Assembly (NCBI RefSeq): GCF_013343235.1
Contig: NZ_CP040094.1
Coordinates: 5,327,001-5,391,000, forward strand
Source of the DNA: Nostoc sp. TCL240-02
GTDB lineage: Bacteria > Cyanobacteriota > Cyanobacteriia > Cyanobacteriales > Nostocaceae
Reading direction: 5' to 3'
DNA: 64,000 nt
The notes under the pieces are model-generated. The model did no database searches. It was not told the DNA's origin and worked only from the letters and a program-made list of their open reading frames with translations. Below are positions 27,797 to 35,178 of this stretch, one piece after another (within the stretch, counting starts at the first letter, position 1; each line of letters opens with the position of its first letter). The translations under genes and the position numbers were made by a program.

Positions 27797-28525
27797 ATGA
27801 CAAATGACTATTTACTAGATGTTCAAAATGTCCATGCTGGATACATCAAAGATGTAGATATCCTGCAAGGTGTGAATTTCCTGGTTGCCCCAGGAGAATT
27901 GGTAACAGTGATTGGCCCCAACGGTGCTGGTAAATCTACTTTGGCAAAAGCAATTTTTGGGCTTTTGATCCCCCACACAGGCACAATTACCTTCAAAGGT
28001 GAAAATATCGTGGGGCTAAAGTCCAATGAAATTGTTCAACGAGGAATGTGCTATGTACCGCAAATCGCCAATGTTTTCCCCTCTCTCAGTGTTGAAGAGA
28101 ACTTGGAGATGGGTGCTTTTGTACTTAATCTTCCTCTGAAACCAATTAAAGATAAAATATTTACCATGTTCCCCAAACTGAGCGATCGCCGTCGTCAACG
28201 GGCTGGTACTCTCTCTGGAGGAGAACGCCAGATGCTAGCGATGGGCAAAGCTTTGATGTTGGAACCTAGTTTGCTGATTTTGGATGAACCATCTGCTGCT
28301 TTATCCCCGATCTTAGTGACACAAGTATTTGAGCAGATTAAACAAATTAATCAGGCAGGAACTGCGATCGTATTAGTAGAACAAAATGCCCGTAAAGCCT
28401 TAGAGATGGCTGATCGCGGCTATGTACTGGAGTCTGGACGCGATGCTATATCGGGTCTTGGTCAAGAACTGTTGAACGATCCTAAAGTAGGTGAACTATA
28501 TCTGGGAGCAGGTAAAAGACATTAA
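27797..28525 (+). CDS. LivF-type ABC transporter ATP-binding protein
   Basis: The 242-residue ATPase has Walker A GPNGAGKST (residues about 39-47), the signature LSGGERQML (about 140-148) and Walker B LLILDEP (about 163-169). The length and the VEQNARKALEMADRGYVLESG segment near the C-terminus match LivF, the second ATPase of branched-chain or neutral amino-acid importers (NatE in Anabaena). The permeases, the LivG partner and the binding protein are not nearby, so the genes are dispersed. The start is set by homology, since the leader is a heptamer repeat. Confidence 0.87.
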   Translation: MTNDYLLDVQNVHAGYIKDVDILQGVNFLVAPGELVTVIGPNGAGKSTLAKAIFGLLIPHTGTITFKGENIVGLKSNEIVQRGMCYVPQIANVFPSLSVEENLEMGAFVLNLPLKPIKDKIFTMFPKLSDRRRQRAGTLSGGERQMLAMGKALMLEPSLLILDEPSAALSPILVTQVFEQIKQINQAGTAIVLVEQNARKALEMADRGYVLESGRDAISGLGQELLNDPKVGELYLGAGKRH

Positions 28526-28595
28526 CCATCTTTAATCACTCTTGCCCCCATTCAACATAACACCACTTTAAATAAGGAAACTTCACGAGCCGATA

Positions 28596-28625
28596 GCGAT
28601 GTCGAAGGCGTTCTGCGCCTACGCT
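28596..28625. repeat. 21-bp insertion splitting a HIP1 site (intergenic)
   Basis: GCGAT at 28596-28600 is followed by 21 bases (28601-28621, starting GTCGAAGG and ending CCTA) and then CGCTATC. Deletion of the 21 bases would restore the palindrome GATAGCGATCGCTATC around a HIP1 octamer. Confidence 0.65.
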
Positions 28626-28872
28626 ATCTATAAACTAATACAAAAGCTATAACAATTCCTGCCACTGCCGCGACCGTCGTTTTCGATGCTCAAAGAATTC
28701 TCCCCAATAATCCTTGCGTTTCTAATCACATCTACAGCAAGTAAAAAGGGAAAACAGGACATTCATTCAGGAAAAAATTATAAAAATGCAAATTAACCGG
28801 ATTTGCCAGAACCCAATTGAACAAGAGGGCGTACTAAACTTCCTATATATAAAGCTCTGCATCACTTTTTGA

Positions 28873-28934
28873 TATAATTCTGAGTCAAAATAAATACTGC
28901 AAAGTCGCTCCAGAGGGAATCTGGGGCGTTTTTT
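28873..28934 (+). ncRNA. Candidate short RNA with promoter -10 box and terminator
   Basis: A perfect -10 hexamer TATAAT lies at 28873-28878. About 28 bp later comes a 9-bp stem (28906-28914 with 28920-28928, CGCTCCAGA paired to TCTGGGGCG with one G-T pair) around a GGGAA loop, followed at once by six T residues. A transcript from about 28885 would be roughly 50 nt and end in a textbook terminator. There is no convincing -35 box and no open frame. It could instead be a processed 3' end or only a terminator, but the nearest upstream gene ends 350 bp away. Confidence 0.4.
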
Positions 28935-29570
28935 ACACCATAAAAAACGCCTATGTTTACCCTAGTCAAAACTGATTGAGTGCTTTTGGCAATTTGGCAT
29001 CCAAAATTTTTCGGTTCCCGTTTTAATTGATATATCAGCAGGGTTACTGGGACATTGAGAAACTTCTACAAGGGATCGATTCCCGTCTCAAAAATCCCAC
29101 CCAATGGCCAGTTGTTGACGCTCAGGCTCTGTAAACTACCTTAAATGGTGGATGCAGTAAACAGGCAGAGCAAGCGTCACCGCTTCATCACAACTGGCTA
29201 GAAATCAAACAGAAAACACATAGTTCGTTAAGCAATACTGCTCGGTTAAGCCTAAAAAATAACTCCAATGTAGGTTGGATTGAGGAACTCAACCCAACAT
29301 TTTCAGGGTTTTGTTGAGTTTCACTCCGTCCAACCCAACCTTGTATCTTAGAACCCACATTCCGCACTTCATTTTGTAGTATACAACAGGTGTAATAAAT
29401 AGCTAAAACACTTTAAGTATAAACGCATAATTAAGATAGTAATAAATATCAACAATATTAAACAACAGCAATAAATAGAAATTCATCGGGCATTGACAAT
29501 AAATTCAGGAATAAAAATGAGAAAATGAGTCTGAATTAAATAAAATACCCAAAAAAGATAAATTACCAAA

Positions 29571-29992
29571 ATGAAGAGTTTGAGAGTAAAAACTTAGATC
29601 ACTTGGGAATAATATCAGGAATAATTGATGAGATAGGAATTGTCGAAAAAATCAATGAGATATTATTAATTGATAGTAGAGAGAAAATAAATGCAGGAGA
29701 AGTAGTCAAAGCAATCATTCTTAATAGACTAGGTTTTGTCTCGAAACCATTATATAGGACTCATATTTGATTTTTGAAAAAACTCAGTACACATCTTTTC
29801 TCTTCTTTCCTGTTCCCTATTCCCTGTTAAGAGTTCCCATTCTACGCAGATAATTTCAGTAATCAAATCGGATTCCTATATTTATTTTCACAATTCTTTG
29901 AGGATAAAGCCATAGAACATTTATTAGGAGCAGGAATTAAAGCCGAAGAATTAAATGATGATAAATTAGGAAGAGTAATGGATATTGCATAG
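29571..29992 (+). pseudogene. DUF4277-type transposase fragment
   Basis: The start ATGAAGAGTTTG leads into LRVK, then a one-base loss in an A-run shifts the frame. It reads on as NLDHLGIISGIIDEIGIVEKI and GEVVKAIILNRLGFVSKPLY up to 29754. After the nested 124-bp element the protein continues LFSQFFEDKAIEHLLGAGIKAEELNDDKLGRVMDIA and stops at 29992. Only about 120 of the expected several hundred residues remain. Confidence 0.75.
29755..29878. mobile_element. MITE-like element, 124 bp, TA target duplication
   Basis: The element interrupts the transposase remnant exactly between codons that rejoin when it is removed (KPLY to LFSQFFEDK). Its ends are imperfect inverted repeats of about 25 bp, TAGGACTCATATTTGATT on the left and the complement of AATCAAATCGGATTCCTA on the right. 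TA is duplicated on either side (29753-29754 and 29879-29880). It has no coding capacity. The TA duplication fits mobilisation by an IS630/Tc1-mariner type transposase. Confidence 0.75.
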
Positions 29993-30412
29993 TCTTGTGT
30001 TTTCATAACTGGTTGAAAAATTCAAATTCAATATTGTTGTCTAACTAGCTTTTTGAACCCAATTAAAAAGCTCAAACTTTGGCGTACATAATTTATTTTT
30101 TATGGATACTTGATTGTTAAAAACTATAGTTTTATATTGACTATAAATGTAGTTTATTCATGCTAATTATTGAAGTGCGGAATGTGGGTTGTAAGGTTTT
30201 CCAAGTGGATTCAGTCTCATTATCTGGAATACCATTTTCAGCAGTATCTGTTAGCAAAATATAAAGCGTTTCAGCTTTGTAAAATTCAACCAATCCTTAT
30301 TGTACAAATTTTGTTTTATATTCTCATTTTTGAAGAGGGTTGAGGTAAGTAGTTTCTTAATACACTCTTTTGTTAAAATAAAGAAATGAAATTGATTTCA
30401 TAGTTTTCAAAT

Positions 30413-31180
30413 TTAATGATTTATGTTTACTGTTGTCTGTCCCATTCCTAATCTTGTTTTCATCCCAGTTCCTGCAAATTCGGCATATTGAACTAGTAAA
30501 TCAGCTACATTCGCAAGCAAAGAATCTGCACGATTAAAGATTTGCAGTGTTACTTCCCCCATAAATCCATTTATATAACCTTTATACATCTGGACACTGC
30601 GCGTTTGGATTCGATGATGTTTAATAAATAAGGCATTATTTAAATAAGTGATTAGTTCGTCACCACCTAGATAAACTGGAGCAAAATTATTCCAGCGTTC
30701 CAACCAACTGTTGAACATTAAAGAAGGTAGCGGTAAAGGTAGGCTACCCCTAGATTGTCCAAAGGCTGTTGGAGTTGTAAATTGCAAATCAAATCGACGT
30801 ACTGGTTCAGGTTCATTTGCGACTAATTTAGTATAAAGTTCTTCGTAGCTGGTAATTTTATCTTCACGGTTGATAATATTAAATTTAGCACCAAGTAATT
30901 CCAGGGACTCGTTGAGATTTAGTCCAGCAATAGCTTTACTTGAGTCTTCTTTTAATCCAGATAAAGATAGGTGATAAAATTCTTGGGGTTCAAAAGCGAT
31001 AAAATCCTGTTTTGTGAAAAAATGACCGCATATGCCAGAGAATGATGTGGAAGAAATTTTTTCACTGCCAATTTGTAATCCTATTTGATTATGTAATATT
31101 TTGACGAGTTCTAAATTGTAAGAACGCGGTAGGATAGTTGGTTCAGATACACTTAATGTCCACGTTGAATTAATTAGCAT
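30413..31180 (-). CDS. cas6: CRISPR RNA-processing endoribonuclease Cas6
   Basis: This 255-residue RAMP protein cuts the CRISPR repeat in the precursor RNA. It shows the family pattern of two ferredoxin-like folds and the C-terminal glycine-rich loop GTGMKTRLGMGQT. The NVADLLVQYAEFAGTGMKTRLGMG segment is typical of cyanobacterial Cas6. It is the last gene of the type III-A operon, 3 bp after csm5. No CRISPR array is near, so it must process RNA from an array elsewhere. Confidence 0.85.
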   Translation of the reverse strand: MLINSTWTLSVSEPTILPRSYNLELVKILHNQIGLQIGSEKISSTSFSGICGHFFTKQDFIAFEPQEFYHLSLSGLKEDSSKAIAGLNLNESLELLGAKFNIINREDKITSYEELYTKLVANEPEPVRRFDLQFTTPTAFGQSRGSLPLPLPSLMFNSWLERWNNFAPVYLGGDELITYLNNALFIKHHRIQTRSVQMYKGYINGFMGEVTLQIFNRADSLLANVADLLVQYAEFAGTGMKTRLGMGQTTVNINH

Positions 31181-31183
31181 AAT

Positions 31184-32464
31184 TTATAGATTTTTAAATT
31201 TCACCCACCCTGCTACAAACTTAATTTCCCCATTGGGATTAACTACAGTACGACGAGATTTAGGTGCTTCAAATTGCGGTGCTTTTAACCCGCAAGTATC
31301 GCGGATATCCGCTCGTAATTCACCGTCAAATAATAAACCTACCGTTGTTCCTGTCATCCCACTACCCCAACCTAATCGCATAGTATAGGGACATTCTTCA
31401 GGTTCATAAAATTGGCGAATAGAATTAAAATCTAAGTTTCTTCCTGCTGCACGAGGATTATTTTCGATATCATTCCAGTAATCATGTTCATAATCCCATT
31501 GTTCTTGGCTAAACTCCTGGCAAATTTGGATAAGTTCTTCTAGATTGTGAAATGGTAATTTCATTCCTTGTTTGTGTTTGAACCAATCAAGCATTTTTGT
31601 ATCGAGTGTCAAAGTAAATGTTGTCTGAACATTTCGTACCATTTCAACATAAAGAGATGCTCTATATTTTGCGAGATAGTCAGGGAAGCGACTGGATACA
31701 ATTACTTCAGCAACGATGGGTAAATTAATAGGAATTAATTGTCCTTTTTTAGTAGTAATCTTACCTTCAATTAAAGGAGCGCAATCACTGACGCTCAACG
31801 CTCTGAGAAAATCAGTGTTTTGACTGCTGCCGTTATATCTTTTATCTTGATATGTAAGAGTATATTCTGAAAATAAAGTCTCCATAAAAAGGTCGTCATC
31901 AGCAAACTTTTGCTTGTGTTTATTACCGAGTTCTCCTAATCTGCTGCGTAATTTTTTTTCGATTTCGCTAACTTTTTGATTTTTGGGTACGTTGTAGCGA
32001 TCGCCATGTTTGAGCAAGTAATATGCGATCGCAGTTCTAATTGCCCCTTTAATCGACGAACCGGGGATATATAGCTGTCCCATCCCATTGCGAATCATCG
32101 GACGCAAATCGGTGATGCGTTCGTCTGTCAGCTTTTGGCTAATGGCGTTTTTCGGGAAAATCAACTCTCCATTTGCATCGGTTGTACTCCACCACTGTTC
32201 CCCGAAGGCATCTTTGAGCAGATTGCTGATATCTTGGCGATCGCTAATTGCTTGGATGTAGTCATTAAGATATCTACCACCTTTCTTATGAAGGGCTTTA
32301 GCAAGGGCTTCTTGGTTGGGAAGGTAAACTTTTTTTGATGTTTGCACGTATTCAAAGGGGTTTAACCTCGATACAGACGAACCAATATGCAAGATCGGGC
32401 TAGTTAGCTGTATCTTTTTTGACTCATAAACTTCGGGCTTTTTGAGGGCAATAGAGGCAAGCAT
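31184..32464 (-). CDS. csm5: Type III-A effector subunit Csm5
   Basis: This 426-residue RAMP subunit caps the crRNA 3' end of the Csm complex. The N-terminal strand LTSPILHIGSSVSRLNPFEY and the glycine-rich YIPGSSIKGAIRTAIAYYLL motif (about residues 129-148) are characteristic. The C-terminal LGWGSGMTGTTVG is a second glycine-rich loop. It sits between csm4 and cas6, as in other Csm operons, with gaps of 15 and 3 bp. Confidence 0.87.
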   Translation of the reverse strand: MLASIALKKPEVYESKKIQLTSPILHIGSSVSRLNPFEYVQTSKKVYLPNQEALAKALHKKGGRYLNDYIQAISDRQDISNLLKDAFGEQWWSTTDANGELIFPKNAISQKLTDERITDLRPMIRNGMGQLYIPGSSIKGAIRTAIAYYLLKHGDRYNVPKNQKVSEIEKKLRSRLGELGNKHKQKFADDDLFMETLFSEYTLTYQDKRYNGSSQNTDFLRALSVSDCAPLIEGKITTKKGQLIPINLPIVAEVIVSSRFPDYLAKYRASLYVEMVRNVQTTFTLTLDTKMLDWFKHKQGMKLPFHNLEELIQICQEFSQEQWDYEHDYWNDIENNPRAAGRNLDFNSIRQFYEPEECPYTMRLGWGSGMTGTTVGLLFDGELRADIRDTCGLKAPQFEAPKSRRTVVNPNGEIKFVAGWVKFKNL

Positions 32465-32479
32465 TTTAGGTTTTAGATT

Positions 32480-33595
32480 TTAGATTTGTACTTTGATAGG
32501 AAGACTTAAACCAATACCACTACGATATATTTTGTGTGCTTTAAATTCACTGGGGGTTACATCGGCTAGTTTGCCCGGTGGTTCAATTGGAAATACCGAA
32601 CCTTCTACAAACATCCTTACCATCTGGCGGCGAATATTTCCATCAGAAAACCATCCACCCCGTTCTTGTACTTCGTAGTTGCTGTAAGAATTATCTATAA
32701 TTAATTGCTCAAGGATAGATTTATCATCATCCCAAAATAAGCTAATCAAGCACTGATAAGCGGATTTATCTAAAGGTTTGACGACATTTTCCCAACTAGA
32801 GGAAGCATCCTTTAAATCCAACCATTCAGCTTGGAATAGTCCCGCACCGCTTGAACGTTCTCCCCCAATTCCTTGTTCCCCCAATAAATCCAGTGCTGCT
32901 TTCAATTCTGCGATAAGTTGTGGGTTGTTATCCTCGAAATATACTAAGAAATACAGACCGGATAAGCTTTTGATACCGCTACCATTTTGCTCCCAATCGA
33001 ATTGTACGTATCCCGTATGGTAAAAATTGGTGGCGCTGGTTGTTCTATCTATGGCAACTTTAGGTAGTTTATGATTTTTGAATGCTTCTTTATAATCAAA
33101 CGTACCTGCTTGTTTGAGTTTGCCTTTAGCATTTCCTTTGGTTTTATCAATCAAGTCTTGAGCATCTTCTGTCGTAAAGCCTTCTCCTTGATACCAGCGA
33201 TGCCAAATATCAAGCGGTAAATAATTGAGGGATTTATAGGTTTTAAAGAACGCTAAATCATCTTTTTCGCTATCCAAATCTCCACCATGTGGGTAATTAG
33301 TTGGAAATTTCAAGGGGCGGGGAAGGTAGAAAATAGTGTTATTTTTGGTATTATTTTTGCCTTCGCGGTAGATAAAGGTCGAACTTATTCGCATCGGGGG
33401 CTTGGGTTGAAGAAACTTTGCCAACAATTCTTCAACTGGTTTTTTCCCAAATAGCCGTGCGTAATTGCTCACCCAAGCACTAAATAAAGTATCCGAACGT
33501 ACTCGTTCTTTTGACTCTTCCATACCAATACCCAACTCACCAAAATGGACGCTTGACTGTCCGAAGTTAAGTTTGACAAGTTGCCATTTACCCAT
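32480..33595 (-). CDS. csm4: Type III-A effector subunit Csm4
   Basis: This 371-residue RAMP subunit (Cas5-like) binds the 5' handle of the crRNA. Recognition points are SSVHFGELGIGMEESKERVRSDTLFSAWVSNYARLFG at the N-terminus and the loop GEQGIGGERSSGAGLFQ near residue 240. It ends 2 bp before the next gene in the operon order and follows csm3 directly. Confidence 0.88.
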   Translation of the reverse strand: MGKWQLVKLNFGQSSVHFGELGIGMEESKERVRSDTLFSAWVSNYARLFGKKPVEELLAKFLQPKPPMRISSTFIYREGKNNTKNNTIFYLPRPLKFPTNYPHGGDLDSEKDDLAFFKTYKSLNYLPLDIWHRWYQGEGFTTEDAQDLIDKTKGNAKGKLKQAGTFDYKEAFKNHKLPKVAIDRTTSATNFYHTGYVQFDWEQNGSGIKSLSGLYFLVYFEDNNPQLIAELKAALDLLGEQGIGGERSSGAGLFQAEWLDLKDASSSWENVVKPLDKSAYQCLISLFWDDDKSILEQLIIDNSYSNYEVQERGGWFSDGNIRRQMVRMFVEGSVFPIEPPGKLADVTPSEFKAHKIYRSGIGLSLPIKVQI

Positions 33596-33597
33596 AT

Positions 33598-34587
33598 TTA
33601 GCTCCCTGATAATCGATGTTGGATGTTTTGGCTTAATCCGGTAAAGTTATCTAATAGTTCTTGGATATTATTAGCAGATGGAATTTCTTCTCTCTCTGAT
33701 CCATCGCTAGGAGTATTGGTAATTCGACGGTAATATTCCAAATCGCGGTAAAAGAAATTGAATTTTTTAAATTCTACTTTGCCGTAACCTCTAGAACCGT
33801 GACCTCCCAAAGCATCGTCTTCCAGGATTGCTAGGGCGATCGCAATATTTTTTAAATCTTCAATAGCTTGTTCAGAATTTTCGACGGTGTAAACAAGCTC
33901 AAACTCGAATATCGAACCTGCGGGGACGCGCTCAAATTGCCGAGGATTGGCTGCTGCGGTAACGCGATCAATACCATTTTCAAATTTCCATTCGGTCATA
34001 AATAGACCTGTGTCTACTTTTTTGAGTTGTTCGGCTGATTGGGGTAATAAATGGGAATCACGGACAATTAAGCGTGCTGGACAGTTACGACCACGATTGA
34101 TTTGAACATAGCTTTGACCTTGGATAGTTTTCTTGGGCGTTTCGTCAGATTTGCCGGGTTCAGGAGGAACGTATAGTCCTGCTTTTTGGGCAACAGCAGT
34201 CGGCATCCAAAATTTTGTTCCACCCGTTGAGCCAAATAGACGACTAATTTGGCAAGTGAACGCTCCTTCATAAGGAATCATTAACCCATCAATTTCCGTA
34301 ATTCCGTCTTCTAAATCATCGCTTTCATAACGATAAGTGCCGCTTCCCCCAGTACGATTGAGAGGTTTATTTAATAATCTCTCTGTAATTGAGCGCAATT
34401 TCCCTTTAATTGAAGAACCGGGAAGGTAGGGATACTGCGTTAAAGGGTCACGGATAACTGGTTTATCGAGTCCGCCGATATCCAGGTTTTCACCACCTCC
34501 ACCAATATGTAATCCAGTTTTGACTTCAATTTGGCTTTTCAGGATAAATTTACCAAATAAAGATTTTTGTTCTAATGATGCAGGCAT
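33598..34587 (-). CDS. csm3: Type III-A backbone subunit and RNase Csm3
   Basis: This 329-residue protein (Cas7 family) forms the filament backbone that cuts target RNA every six nucleotides. The active-site aspartate is in place: GGLD41KPVIRDP corresponds to Asp33 of well-studied Csm3 proteins. The crRNA-binding motif PGSSIKGKLRSITERLL follows at about residues 56-72, and the C-terminal GHGSRGYGKVEF loop at about 263. Target-RNA cleavage should therefore be intact. Confidence 0.9.
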   Translation of the reverse strand: MPASLEQKSLFGKFILKSQIEVKTGLHIGGGGENLDIGGLDKPVIRDPLTQYPYLPGSSIKGKLRSITERLLNKPLNRTGGSGTYRYESDDLEDGITEIDGLMIPYEGAFTCQISRLFGSTGGTKFWMPTAVAQKAGLYVPPEPGKSDETPKKTIQGQSYVQINRGRNCPARLIVRDSHLLPQSAEQLKKVDTGLFMTEWKFENGIDRVTAAANPRQFERVPAGSIFEFELVYTVENSEQAIEDLKNIAIALAILEDDALGGHGSRGYGKVEFKKFNFFYRDLEYYRRITNTPSDGSEREEIPSANNIQELLDNFTGLSQNIQHRLSGS

Positions 34588-34589
34588 GA

Positions 34590-35177
34590 TTATCCCCTAT
34601 TGTGTGTTGTCGTCTTCTTATTTTCAGCTTCCTTGTGATAAGCAATGATTGCTTCAATAAGTTGTACTAAACGATAAAAATCTTCTGTACTATGTATTTT
34701 ATTAATTGCCTCTGACATAACATTACAAAAAGGTTGAGCAGCTTTTTGACGTGCTGCTGACCATGTAAGCTTTACTTGCAGAAAAATAATATCATCCTGA
34801 ATTCTGGCAAATCGAAGTTTTTCTTTTTCTTTTTCATCTTTAGCTTTCTTGATTTCATCATTATCTTCTTGAACAAGTCTTGATTTAAGTTGATTTATCG
34901 CATCTAAAAATTTGCGTATTTGATTTGTTTCTAATTTATTGTCTTTCAAGTAGTAACCAAAATCCTTAGCTTGCTCCACCAACTTTTTAATTGAATATTC
35001 CTTTAATGATGACAATTCATTGCTGCTGATTGTATCTTTCATCTCCTTCTCAATATTTGGATTTAAAGCGGCTGATTTAGAGGTATTTGGTTGATGATTA
35101 TTGCTAATAGAATTATTAGACTTCAATGGTATATTAGACGAATTAGATGGTTTTGGGCGGTTTGGTTGATTTGTCAT
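34590..35177 (-). CDS. csm2: Type III-A small subunit Csm2
   Basis: The 195-residue product has a low-complexity Asn/Ser/Pro-rich N-terminus (about residues 1-50) and then an all-helical Csm2 domain. LVEQAKDFGYYLKDNKLETNQIRKFLDAINQL is the diagnostic stretch. It is longer than typical Csm2 (about 120-150 residues) because of that head. It lines the target-RNA groove of the complex. It starts 1 bp after the csm1 stop, so the two are translationally coupled. Confidence 0.85.
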   Translation of the reverse strand: MTNQPNRPKPSNSSNIPLKSNNSISNNHQPNTSKSAALNPNIEKEMKDTISSNELSSLKEYSIKKLVEQAKDFGYYLKDNKLETNQIRKFLDAINQLKSRLVQEDNDEIKKAKDEKEKEKLRFARIQDDIIFLQVKLTWSAARQKAAQPFCNVMSEAINKIHSTEDFYRLVQLIEAIIAYHKEAENKKTTTHNRG

Positions 35178-35178
35178 A

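Larger units (their letters stand above)
28526..29351. other. Gene-poor region with repeat and transposase fragments
   Basis: There is no intact gene. A HIP1-splitting 21-bp insertion (28596-28625) and a candidate small RNA (28873-28934) are listed separately. A possible IS5-like transposase scrap lies near 29080-29150: one frame reads NPTQWPVVDAQAL then TT, similar to the DSQS-KTT motif, but it is too short to be sure. A palindromic repeat (TGTAGGTTGG...CCAACCCAACC) occupies 29271-29340. Confidence 0.45.
29352..30190 (+). mobile_element. Remnant of an IS1634-like element with intact terminal inverted repeats
   Basis: Perfect 20-bp inverted repeats starting AACCCACATTCC mark both ends (29352-29371 and 30171-30190). 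Between them is the N-terminal part of a DUF4277-type transposase; most of its 3' half is deleted, so the copy is only 839 bp. A 124-bp MITE-like element is nested inside. I see no clear target duplication at the outer ends, so either the flanks have changed or recombination produced this copy. Confidence 0.7.
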
